Assembly: GCA_003131705.1 (NCBI GenBank)
Contig: PKUY01000248.1
Span: 3,049 to 8,760 of the forward strand
Length of the DNA: 5,712 nt
Direction: 5' to 3'
Source of the DNA: Acidobacteriota bacterium
Lineage (GTDB): Bacteria; Acidobacteriota; Terriglobia; Acidiferrales; UBA7541
This document shows, piece after piece, positions 1-5,697 of the stretch. Each line of letters starts with the position of its first letter. Position 1 is the stretch's first letter. The translations under genes were made by a program, and so were the position numbers. The notes beneath the pieces are model-generated. The model was not told where the DNA came from, searched no databases, and saw only the letters and a list, made by a program, of their open reading frames with translations.

Positions 1-774
1 AAATTTGCCGCGATAGCGGTAACAGCTCCCACGACTGTGTCGGCCCGAGCGCAGATCGGCCAACCCCTGACGCCTGGCCCCGTGATCACCGGGCCCCAAC
101 TCGCGAGCCCGGAAACTCAGCTTTTTACAGCTCTCAACCACGAGCGCGCCGCGCAGGGTCTGCCGGCGCTTCAGTGGGATAGTGCCCTGGCCTTTGCTGC
201 CCGTCATCATGCCGATCGCATGGCCCAGCTTAATCAGCTTTCGCACCAGCTCCCTAGTGAGCCGGACCTGGTCACGCGCGCCAGTGAGGCCGGCGCACTT
301 TACAGCAGCATCGCCGAAAACGTCGCCGTTGGTCCCGACCCGTCCTCCATCCACTCGATGTGGATGCGGTCGCCCGGACATCGCGCGAACATTCTGAATC
401 CGGAACTGACCGCGGTGGGTATCGCTGTTGAGCGCGGAAGCGCAGGCCTCTTCGCCGTGCAGGATTTTTCGCAATCGGTCAAGAGTTCGAATTTGGATCA
501 GCAGGAGCAGCAGGTAGTTTCGCTTCTGGCCGCACGAGGGCTGGAAGTCCATGCCGCGTCGGATGCGCGTGCGTCATGCGACACGGACGGCGGATTCGCC
601 GTCAATCGCTCCGCGACTTTGGTGCTCTATGAAACGCCAACCTTGAATAAGCTGCCGGATGTTCTCGAGCATCAACTCCATAGCGGCCGATATCGCGGCG
701 CGACCGTCGGCGCCTGTCGCGTTGGCGACTCAGCAGGCTTCGCGCGCTTCCGCTTGGCCGTCCTTCTTTTCTAA
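1..774 (+). CDS. Secreted CAP (SCP/PR1-like) domain protein, 5' partial
   Basis: The frame is open from base 1 to the TAA at 772-774, so the true start lies outside the window. The first visible residues (alanine, valine and threonine-rich, then VSARAQ) look like the end of a signal peptide with an AxA-type cleavage site; a GTG at 37 falls inside it and is unlikely to be the start. Numbered from that GTG, residues 26-148 form a CAP domain: LFTALNHER, QWDSALAFAARHHADRM, LSH, the AEN motif (Glu94), a WMRSPGHRANIL motif (His115) and AVQDFS near the end. His58, Glu94 and His115 are the likely cavity residues of the family. Bacterial CAP proteins are secreted and their activity is mostly undefined. 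About 95 further residues (149-245) with two Cys form a C-terminal region I do not recognise. No downstream gene is close enough to form an operon. Confidence 0.88.
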   Translation, partial: KFAAIAVTAPTTVSARAQIGQPLTPGPVITGPQLASPETQLFTALNHERAAQGLPALQWDSALAFAARHHADRMAQLNQLSHQLPSEPDLVTRASEAGALYSSIAENVAVGPDPSSIHSMWMRSPGHRANILNPELTAVGIAVERGSAGLFAVQDFSQSVKSSNLDQQEQQVVSLLAARGLEVHAASDARASCDTDGGFAVNRSATLVLYETPTLNKLPDVLEHQLHSGRYRGATVGACRVGDSAGFARFRLAVLLF

Positions 775-902
775 ACCGCGCACTTCCATCCGCAAACAGT
801 CCAGCAACGCGGATTCTCATCGCTTGTATATGTAAAATGACAGCCGCCCAGGTTTTACTCACAGTGGCTTCAACTAACCCATCACCGAAAAAATAGAATG
901 TA

Positions 903-931
903 TTGAACGGTTACGGCTCATCGTGTTAAGT
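903..931 (+). promoter_or_regulatory. Weak sigma70-like promoter candidate for the 1062 gene
   Basis: TTGAAC at 903-908 is followed after 17 bp by TTAAGT at 926-931. The -35 matches consensus at 4 of 6 positions and the -10 at only 3 of 6. It would give a leader of roughly 125 nt before the ATG at 1062. The spacing is right, but boxes this poor arise by chance. Confidence 0.22.
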
Positions 932-1048
932 TCCGCTCAATGTAGGGATCGAGCTCGGGGGGAGTTGGTAATGCCATTCCGCGAACCCACTATCGAATCC
1001 GTTCCGGCCGGCAGTGGAAAAACTCCGGAAGGGAAACCAGCGAAATAG

Positions 1049-1053
1049 GGAGG
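1049..1053 (+). promoter_or_regulatory. Ribosome binding site for the 1062 gene
   Basis: GGAGG lies 8 nt before the ATG at 1062. It decides the start: the in-frame GTG at 1014 lacks such a site and would add 16 charged residues ahead of the membrane segment. Confidence 0.72.
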
Positions 1054-1061
1054 GCACGCCC

Positions 1062-1532
1062 ATGTTTGAAACACCTCAGACCGCGGAAAAATCGAGCGGG
1101 GCAGGGATGTGGATCGTCTTGTCTATCGTCATCGTCCTAGCGATTGTGGGTTCACTGGCCTACATGAACCGCGACACTTCCGCGAAAAGCGCGACGCCGA
1201 TGGCCGCCGCCGCGGCGCCAACTCAGGCCAACGCCGATCCGGTCAAGGATCTGCGGATCGTGAGCGCCAAGATGGACAAGGATTTCACGGGCACCACAGC
1301 CGTGTGGTCGGTGGACATCAAGAATCAATCTTCCATTTTCACTTACAGCGACCTGGCCTATGAAACAACCTATGCGGGGGGCGATAACAGCGTCCTTCTT
1401 CAGAACCATGGCAAACTTTCCGTCAACCTTGGCCCGGGCGAAGAAGAAACCACGCAAATTCGCGACACTCTTTATCCGAGCGGTACAGCGTGGTACAAGT
1501 TTCGGCTGACAGGCGCCAGCTCGGCAAAATAG
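1062..1532 (+). CDS. One-pass membrane-anchored protein with extracytoplasmic beta-type domain
   Basis: The protein has 156 residues from the ATG at 1062 to a TAG at 1530-1532. Residues 1-15 are a short polar cytoplasmic tail. Residues 16-35 (WIVLSIVIVLAIVGSLAYM) form one membrane helix. Residues 36-58 are an Ala/Pro/Thr-rich linker, and about 59-156 a compact domain. That domain shows a beta-strand pattern typical of FxLYD or DUF3426-like modules: AVWSVDIKNQS, a YSDLAYETTY strand, and a LGPGEEETTQI segment before the last strand. Such domains are usually carried outside the membrane; the function is unknown and the family assignment tentative. The topology N-in/C-out is inferred, since no cleavage site follows the helix. 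The gene converges on the LssY_C gene with 56 bp between the stop codons. It appears to be a single-gene unit. Confidence 0.8.
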   Translation: MFETPQTAEKSSGAGMWIVLSIVIVLAIVGSLAYMNRDTSAKSATPMAAAAAPTQANADPVKDLRIVSAKMDKDFTGTTAVWSVDIKNQSSIFTYSDLAYETTYAGGDNSVLLQNHGKLSVNLGPGEEETTQIRDTLYPSGTAWYKFRLTGASSAK

Positions 1533-1557
1533 CAACGCAGCGGGGTTCGGCGAACAA

Positions 1558-1579
1558 GGCCGTCTCGTTCCCAACGGCC
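1558..1579. terminator. Possible weak convergent terminator hairpin
   Basis: GGCCGT (1558-1563) and ACGGCC (1574-1579) can pair as a 6-bp stem with a 10-nt loop, midway between two convergent genes. No clear U-run follows on either strand (TTGTT on the minus strand is the nearest). Position favours a terminator; structure is weak. Confidence 0.25.
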
Positions 1580-1876
1580 CGCTCGCTTCTAATGATTGCT
1601 GGCAACGGTCGTGTTCTTTAGGACGAGCACAAGAATCCGTCCATCCGAGTGGAAACTTCCACCCGTTGCGGTTTTTGCGTCGATAAGTGGATGCCTCGGG
1701 GTCACGTGGTACCGCGCGATCACCAGTCCAGTGCTAGAAAGCGTGTCGTTCACGTATTCGCGCTCGCCGTCAATCGCCGGATCGATCTTGGGCGTCACTC
1801 CGTTGTTGCGTTGGTCGCGTTCGAATCCGATATCGTGCGTCGCTGCGACGCACCACACCGTCCGGCCCTCTGCTGC

Positions 1877-1879
1877 CTA
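1877..1879 (-). other. Second in-frame amber codon (codon 292)
   Basis: On the minus strand the frame reads RVWKSA, TAG, AAEGRTVW. The codon lies inside the LssY_C domain, in a stretch that is variable in the family as I recall it. CAG-to-TAG would again explain it. Confidence 0.85.
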
Positions 1880-2152
1880 AGCCGATTTCCAAACGCGCAA
1901 GTGATTCCGCGACATGGCAACCCGCACCGGCTCGGCATGTGCGAACCCGTAATCCTGCGCCCGATTTAAAAGGTAGAGCGTGCTCATCGGCATCGTCAGA
2001 TAATCTTTCTTCTCGAGCGAATCTATTAGCCCGGTAACCACGGTATTTCCGACCGAGCTATCCACGTGCACCCATCCGGCTGTCGTGAAAGTTTTCACAA
2101 CCTCGTCTTCCGTCCCAACAATCAAAATGTTTATCATGTCGCCCGGATTGCC

Positions 2153-2155
2153 CTA
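2153..2155 (-). other. First in-frame amber codon (codon 200)
   Basis: On the minus strand the frame reads VSDP, TAG, GNPGDM. The codon lies in the linker between the lectin-like and LssY_C domains. A single C-to-T change from CAG (Gln) would create it. Confidence 0.85.
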
Positions 2156-2792
2156 CGGATCGGAGACTCGTCGCGGAACTTTGTCGACAAGTGCCATCGT
2201 GATCGACGAGATGCGCCCCTCTGCAGGCCCGCCCATTACCGACGCGCCGGCAGCGGTCAATACCGGATTGATCACTTCTATCTTTACGTGAAAGCTCCCA
2301 GTCGCCGTGGATGCATCCTTCAGGCTCTGGTTGATCCCCAGAAACAGGCGGTTCGCAATAGGGGCCTCGAAATCCGAAGCGGCGCCAAACGCAAATGGCT
2401 GTCCTCCATCCCCGGAGCCCAGCCGCCCGATTAACTCTCCGTGTCCTCCGTCAGCGACCGCATATTGGTGAATCAGATCCTTCCAACTGCGCGCGAGCCC
2501 GTCAGGGCCAAACGTTTGAGCGGGTGGTTTGGAAGACGGTCCTTCCGGATAGGTAATCGTGCCCGTCGCCGTGATATGCAGTTTTTCGCCCGCGCGCAGA
2601 TCGATATTCGTATCGACCCACTGTTTTGTTGCGTCGATATCGATCGCGTAGGATTTGCTCGTATCCGTGCTGCCCTGCGCAGTCTGCGCTTGCGCAGACA
2701 CCACCGCGCACACCGCCGAAAGAATCAGTGTCGCAACCTCCGGGATTCGCATTTCCCGGCCATAATAATCTGGCCCCGCGCCCACACGCAAC

Positions 2793-2808
2793 CCGCGCCG
2801 CAGCGCGG
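2793..2808. repeat. GC-rich inverted repeat in the leader of the LssY_C gene
   Basis: CCGCGC (2793-2798), a CGCA loop and GCGCGG (2803-2808) form a perfect 6-bp GC stem with a tetraloop. It lies about 40 nt upstream of the ATG at 2752 and could sit in the mRNA leader. No U-run follows, so it is not a classical terminator. A role is not shown. Confidence 0.35.
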
Positions 2809-3052
2809 TAATCTGTCAGTCTCCGCTCAGCGAGTTACTCCGGCCACTCGAACAAATGAGTTAGACAGCCGACGACGCTCAGATATTGCCCTTGGAACGC
2901 GTCCAGAATTGGTGTGCTGCGGTAGCGGGCGACCTTCAGAGATACAATATCGATTACGATTGAACCAACGATAGGTAAAGGAATAGGCTACCGAGAAAGA
3001 GAAGCGCTTACGCTGGTAGACGCCGGCTCTTCGGAATAAGCTTAAAGACAGT

Positions 3053-3057
3053 GGAGG
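3053..3057 (+). promoter_or_regulatory. Ribosome binding site for the cytochrome gene
   Basis: GGAGG sits 5 nt before the ATG at 3063. An in-frame GTG at 3051 overlaps this site and can be excluded as the start. Confidence 0.8.
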
Positions 3058-3062
3058 AAATC

Positions 3063-3485
3063 ATGGCTGTTCGGCCCTTGGTTCTGCTTAGTGCCTTGCT
3101 GTTGATTGCCTGCGTTGCCAGTGCTGAGCCGGCCATCGACGAAACACAGTTTCCATTGACCTATCTGCCGTCGGGCGAGCGAATGTACAAACAATATTGC
3201 GCCGCTTGCCACGGCGTGGACGCCAAGGGAAATGGCCCCCTAGCGTCCTTACTCAAGACGCCCCCGCCAGATCTGACCACACTCGCAAAGCGTCACGCAG
3301 GTAAGTTCCCATATGACTATGTTTCGAATATCCTCGAATTTGGGCCGGGTCTCTCGTCTCACGGCTCATCGGATATGCCCACATGGGGCCCTCTCTTCCG
3401 ATACTTTGACAAGCAGAACGAAAGAGTTGTGCAGCAACGCATCCAGAACCTCTGCAATTACTTGGCTTCACTGCAGGGGAAATAA
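3063..3485 (+). CDS. Exported small monoheme cytochrome c
   Basis: The protein has 140 residues, ending in TAA. Residues 1-21 are a hydrophobic signal (MAVRPLVLLSALLLIACVASA). Two fates are possible: signal peptidase I cleavage after ASA, or lipid attachment at Cys17, because LIAC fits a loose lipobox. The class I heme site CAACH is at 46-50, preceded by GERMYKQY as in other small cytochromes c. A Pro-rich PPPDLTTLAKRH segment follows, and Met105 in SSDMPTWGP is the probable distal heme ligand. The C-terminal helix NLCNYLASLQ is typical of the fold. It should carry electrons in the periplasm or at the membrane surface. No oxidase, reductase or heme-maturation gene is visible beside it, so its partner is unknown. 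It seems to be transcribed alone. Confidence 0.9.
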   Translation: MAVRPLVLLSALLLIACVASAEPAIDETQFPLTYLPSGERMYKQYCAACHGVDAKGNGPLASLLKTPPPDLTTLAKRHAGKFPYDYVSNILEFGPGLSSHGSSDMPTWGPLFRYFDKQNERVVQQRIQNLCNYLASLQGK

Positions 3486-3524
3486 CCGATCGTCATCGCT
3501 TTCATCTACTCTCATGTATCGGTT
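3484..3524 (+). repeat. Inverted repeat just after the cytochrome gene
   Basis: AACCGAT (3484-3490, overlapping the stop codon) is complementary to ATCGGTT (3518-3524). The 7-bp stem closes a 27-nt loop and no T-run follows. It could be a weak end-of-transcript structure or chance. Confidence 0.25.
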
Positions 3525-3800
3525 GCCTGGTGAGTTTGGTCTCGCAAAGGATACGACGTGCGTACGATAGAGGTACTTTGGGAACAGCAGACCCAGCGAG
3601 AGTGGCCACGCAACTCGAACCAACGGGCATGACTCGACGAGAATGTGCGGCGGGAAACTTAGAATAGCCATTTATCTCTCGTTAGGATTTGCACTGATCT
3701 GCGTTTCTCCAAAACAAGACGCTCACTACCTGAAGCTCCGGAATCGAGTTGCCGAAAGCTCCTCCAAGCACCACACCCGCGGCCCGCTGCACTCCGTAGC
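3486..3800. other. Region without a confident gene between cytochrome and IS, 315 bp
   Basis: No supported complete gene lies here. On the plus strand an ATG at 3643 opens 62 codons with a hydrophobic stretch (IAIYLSLGFALICV) but no clear ribosome binding site, and it runs across the proposed IS end. On the minus strand a glycine-rich hydrophobic frame is open from 3849 to a TAA at 3682-3684. Its part left of 3801 could be the 3' end of a gene cut by the IS. Confidence 0.5.
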
Positions 3801-3813
3801 CAGCGATTCCGCA
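3801..3813 (+). repeat. Candidate left terminal inverted repeat of the IS
   Basis: These 13 bases match 5698-5710 exactly as an inverted repeat. A chance 13-bp inverted match between two flanks of about 200 bp is unlikely. A rival left end at 3879-3893 matches the same right end at only 12 of 15 positions. Confidence 0.58.
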
Positions 3814-3838
3814 ACCGAGAAATTGGTGTAGCGTAAAT

Positions 3839-3863
3839 AGGGCTTGCCATTAGAATTAGCCCT
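3839..3863. repeat. Small inverted repeat inside the IS left end
   Basis: AGGGCT (3839-3844) pairs with AGCCCT (3858-3863) across a 13-nt loop. Some IS elements carry hairpins near their ends that block transcription from outside, and this could be one. The stem is short and lacks a T-run. Confidence 0.22.
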
Positions 3864-3905
3864 TCCTGTGGTTATCGAAGCAAATTCGCATTCACTTTTT
3901 TACGC

Positions 3906-3939
3906 TTGACAGCGGTACATTCTTGTATACTGTAGTATA
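3906..3939 (+). promoter_or_regulatory. Promoter region of the IS with a palindromic TA-rich box
   Basis: A perfect TTGACA is at 3906-3911. The best -10 match, TATACT at 3926-3931, is only 14 bp away. Other choices are TACTGT (16 bp) and TGTAGT (19 bp), both poorer. The region 3926-3939 is an inverted repeat, TATACT-GT-AGTATA, covering the presumed -10 element. Either the promoter is weak by design or a regulator binds the palindrome; both are inference. Confidence 0.5.
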
Positions 3940-3947
3940 TAAGAGAA

Positions 3948-3952
3948 GGAGG
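3948..3952 (+). promoter_or_regulatory. Ribosome binding site for the first IS gene
   Basis: AAGGAGG ends at 3952, with its GGAGG core 4 nt before the TTG at 3957. The spacing is short, but no other in-frame start fits better, so it supports TTG initiation. Confidence 0.55.
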
Positions 3953-3956
3953 CTGC

Positions 3957-4280
3957 TTGCACCGCTCACAGTTCTCCGCCCGGGAACGGCGGCAGCGATC
4001 TCGTCTGGCGCAGGTCGTTCACGCCGCTCGCTTTCTGCGCGGCACTCTCACCGTGCGGAATGTTCGTTGTGGCAAACCCGGCTGTCATTGCGCCCGAGGA
4101 GAGCTGCACGCCTGTCTCTATCTGGTCCGACGCCACGGAGGGAAATTGCGCCAGATGTTCGTTCCTCGCCAATGGGAGGAGCGTGTGCGGCAAGCCGTCG
4201 AGAATCAGCAGGAGATGGAAAAGCTGATCGAAGAACTCTCCGATGGGGAGTGGAAGCGCCTGCAGGAGAGGAAGGAGTAA
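3957..4280 (+). CDS. Small Cys-rich DUF6788-like protein, IS accessory gene
   Basis: The protein has 107 residues from a TTG start to TAA at 4278-4280. Residues 1-26 are basic and Arg/Gln-rich. Residues 29-53 hold the family signature: RGTLTVRNVRCGKPGCHCARGE with Cys38, Cys43 and Cys45, then His51 and Cys53, a likely metal-binding knuckle. A short beta segment (LYLVRRHGGKLRQMFVP) follows, then an acidic, probably helical tail (residues 72-107). I recognise the CGKPxCxCARGE pattern from the DUF6788 family, small proteins often found beside transposases, whose role is unknown. The gene overlaps the transposase by 38 bp in a different phase, suggesting co-translation. A DNA-binding or transposition-regulating role is inference. 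Confidence 0.78.
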   Translation: MHRSQFSARERRQRSRLAQVVHAARFLRGTLTVRNVRCGKPGCHCARGELHACLYLVRRHGGKLRQMFVPRQWEERVRQAVENQQEMEKLIEELSDGEWKRLQERKE

Positions 4281-5505
4281 GCCGGTTCTCCGACGACTGA
4301 TCCGATACTCGGAGAAGATCTTTGACCTCGGCGAGGTCCTGGGGGAGGTTTCCGATCGCCGTCTCCGCCCTCGCATCCCTACCCTTGCGTTGCTGCAATC
4401 GGTTTTGGTCCTTTACTGGGCTCGCCTGGGCAGCCTCCATGCCCTGGAGACAGTTCGAGGGGCTTCTTTCTGGAGGCGTTGGCTGGGGCAGGCGCTGGCG
4501 AGCGCCGATACGGTGGGGCGGGTTCACACACAGCTAGAGAATCAGGGCCTGCGCAGAGGGTTGCAGCATGTCTATCGGCGCTTGAAGCGGAATAAGGCCC
4601 TGCGGGGCGTGGGGGAATGGGACATTGCCGTGGTCGATGGACATGAGAACCATGCCAGCTACCGACGGCATTGCAGCGGGTGCCTGAAAAGGACTCTGCA
4701 CACCGAGCAGGGAGAGAAGATTCAGTTTTACCATCGCCAAGTGACGCTGATGCTGCGCTGCGAGAAGATGCGCCTGTTGCTGGATGTGGAAGCCCAGCTT
4801 CCTGGCGAACAGGAAGTAGCGACAGCCCTACGCCTGCTCCAGCGCGTGTTACAGGCTTACCCGCGTGCCTTCCAGTTGCTGATGGCCGATGCCCTCTATG
4901 CGCAGGCACCCTTTCTCAACTTTCTGATCAGCCACGGCAAGCAGGTTTTGTTGGTTCTCAAAGAAGAGCGCCGCGACCTCTATCAAGATGTTTTGGGAGT
5001 GTTGCCTCTGGTGACGCCCCAGAAGGGGCAGTATCGATCGAGGGACTGCCTGTGGTGGGATGTGCCGGATTTAACTTCTTGGTCGAAAGTGAGCGTACCT
5101 CTGCGGGTGGTGCGCTCGGAAGAAACGTACGAAGTACGCCGTCAGTCTAGCAAACAGCTGTCCCAAGAGAGGAGCGCATGGATGTGGGTGACGACCTTGC
5201 CGGCCGCTCGAGCCTCCACCGCGCTGGTCGTCCATCTGGGACATGCGCGGTGGGACATAGAAAATTATGGCTTCAATGAACTGGTGAACAGTTGGCACGC
5301 CGATCACATCTATAGACACGATCCGCACGCGATCGAGGCTTTTACCCTGTTGGCTTTCCTGGCCTACAACCTGTTCCACGCTTTCTTGGCACGCAATATC
5401 AAACCCCAACTTCGCTGCACGAAGACGGAGTCCTTCTGGGCTCAGCTCATCACCGCACAAATCTATACCGAGGCCGGGAGGCGCCTCACAGCGCGTTCCC
5501 CCTGA
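4243..5505 (+). CDS. IS4-like DDE transposase
   Basis: The protein has 420 residues from ATG 4243 to TGA. The catalytic triad is probably Asp132 (in AVVDGHENHASYRRHC), Asp216 (in LLMADALYAQ) and Glu340 (in RWDIENYGFNEL), all in the RNase H-fold context typical of IS4-like enzymes. The Glu segment is followed by NSWHADHIYRHDPHAIEAF and a hydrophobic helix (LLAFLAYNLFHAFL), as in that group. A CxxC pair follows the first Asp (HCSGCLKR), and YHR is at about 165. The N-terminal 100 residues look like a DNA-binding helical part. The frame is intact and the length normal, so the enzyme may be active. Its start overlaps the upstream gene; the frame is closed by a TGA at 4225-4227. Reaching it from the first gene would need a +1 shift, so coupled re-initiation is more likely than the -1 frameshift of IS3-type elements. 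The exact IS family is unresolved. Confidence 0.9.
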   Translation: MGSGSACRRGRSKPVLRRLIRYSEKIFDLGEVLGEVSDRRLRPRIPTLALLQSVLVLYWARLGSLHALETVRGASFWRRWLGQALASADTVGRVHTQLENQGLRRGLQHVYRRLKRNKALRGVGEWDIAVVDGHENHASYRRHCSGCLKRTLHTEQGEKIQFYHRQVTLMLRCEKMRLLLDVEAQLPGEQEVATALRLLQRVLQAYPRAFQLLMADALYAQAPFLNFLISHGKQVLLVLKEERRDLYQDVLGVLPLVTPQKGQYRSRDCLWWDVPDLTSWSKVSVPLRVVRSEETYEVRRQSSKQLSQERSAWMWVTTLPAARASTALVVHLGHARWDIENYGFNELVNSWHADHIYRHDPHAIEAFTLLAFLAYNLFHAFLARNIKPQLRCTKTESFWAQLITAQIYTEAGRRLTARSP

Positions 5506-5697
5506 GAAGAGATCCTTCTTCGACCGATCCCTCTGCGCGCTCTCACCGAAGCAACGGGAGAGTCTTTCTCTTCGGAGTCCTGAGAGAACGAAAAGACCCC
5601 TTTCCCCGCTTTCCTGGACACCAAAACGTTCGCAAGAAGCTGCCTAGGATCGCAGCCCAGACCAATCGGCGCAGTTTCCTACACTTCCCCTCACGAA
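5506..5697. other. Non-coding right end of the IS
   Basis: About 190 bp between the transposase stop and the right inverted repeat hold no plausible gene. A pairing of CCGAAG (5546-5551) with CTTCGG (5570-5575) closes an 18-nt loop that also contains complementary GAGA/TCTC, and might be a weak terminator, although no U-run follows. Confidence 0.45.

Larger units (their letters stand above)
775..1061. other. Intergenic region, 287 bp
   Basis: This gap separates the CAP gene from the membrane protein gene. I see no coding frame with a plausible start and no strong terminator hairpin after 774. It contains a weak promoter candidate at 903-931 and a ribosome binding site at its right end. An isolated TAAAAT at 833-838 has no good -35 box upstream. 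Confidence 0.6.
1589..2752 (-). pseudogene. Exported LecA-like/LssY_C two-domain protein, interrupted by two in-frame TAG codons
   Basis: One frame runs from ATG 2752 to the TAG at 1589-1591, 388 codons, with TAG also at codon 200 (2153-2155) and codon 292 (1877-1879). There is no frameshift. Residues 1-21 are a signal peptide with VSAQA cleavage. Residues about 34-175 resemble a LecA-type beta-sandwich: QWVDTNIDLRAGEKLHITATG, a FGPDG turn, GELIGRLGSG, and NRLFLGINQS before a TGSFHVKIEV strand; the calcium-site ND/DN pattern of LecA is only partly present. After the first TAG, GNPGDMINILIVG opens an LssY_C domain (codons about 201-380), with AGWVHVD, MPMSTLYLLNRAQDYGFAHAE and RNHLRVWK. After the second TAG follow VAATHDIGFERDQ, KIDPAIDGEREYV and the usual ILVLVL end. 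A TTG at 2791 could extend the start by 13 codons, but the ATG fits the signal peptide better. LssY_C domains are named after a Legionella protein of undefined activity. I infer recent nonsense mutation; readthrough is possible. Confidence 0.82.
2753..3062. other. Divergent intergenic region, 310 bp
   Basis: This region separates the minus-strand LssY_C gene from the plus-strand cytochrome gene, so promoters for both should lie here. I see no convincing coding frame. It contains the hairpin at 2793-2808, a poor promoter candidate for the cytochrome (TTGAAC at 2960-2965 and TAGGCT at 2984-2989, 18-bp spacer), and a small cluster of GAGT/ACTC repeats near 2830-2865 with no assigned role. Confidence 0.5.

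Noticed and set aside
1152..1574. Minus-strand open frame of 140 codons
   Set aside because: It is antisense to the membrane protein gene, whose start, ribosome binding site and membrane helix are convincing.
1596..1969. Plus-strand open frames of about 94 and 106 codons
   Set aside because: They are complementary to the conserved 3' part of the LssY_C gene and show no family features or ribosome binding sites.
2086..2099. Inverted repeat GTGAAA-GT-TTTCAC
   Set aside because: It lies within conserved LssY_C coding sequence and is explained by the codons there.
1589..2752. Frameshifts as the cause of the split LssY_C gene
   Set aside because: All three open segments are in the same frame and joined only by TAG codons, so no insertion or deletion is needed.
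2441..2974. Plus-strand open frame of 177 codons
   Set aside because: It lies opposite the 5' half of the LssY_C gene and is Arg-rich with no domain pattern, as expected for an antisense shadow. The minus strand carries the signal peptide and recognisable domains.
3643..3831. Plus-strand 62-codon frame with a hydrophobic stretch
   Set aside because: It has no good ribosome binding site and no recognisable family, and it runs across the probable IS border at 3801. Kept only as a note in the region entry.
3879..3893. Alternative left IS end
   Set aside because: It matches the right end at 12 of 15 positions, weaker than the perfect 13-bp match at 3801-3813, and similarity stops immediately inside. 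It is not fully excluded.
4205..4280. Programmed -1 frameshift joining the two IS genes
   Set aside because: The transposase is in the +1 phase relative to the first gene, so a -1 slip at the AAAA near 4218 would lead into the wrong frame.
3966..4909. Long minus-strand open frames opposite the IS genes, and a plus-strand frame at 3923-4300
   Set aside because: They have low-complexity Arg/Pro/Ser-rich translations typical of GC-rich shadow frames; the DUF6788-like and transposase frames explain the region.
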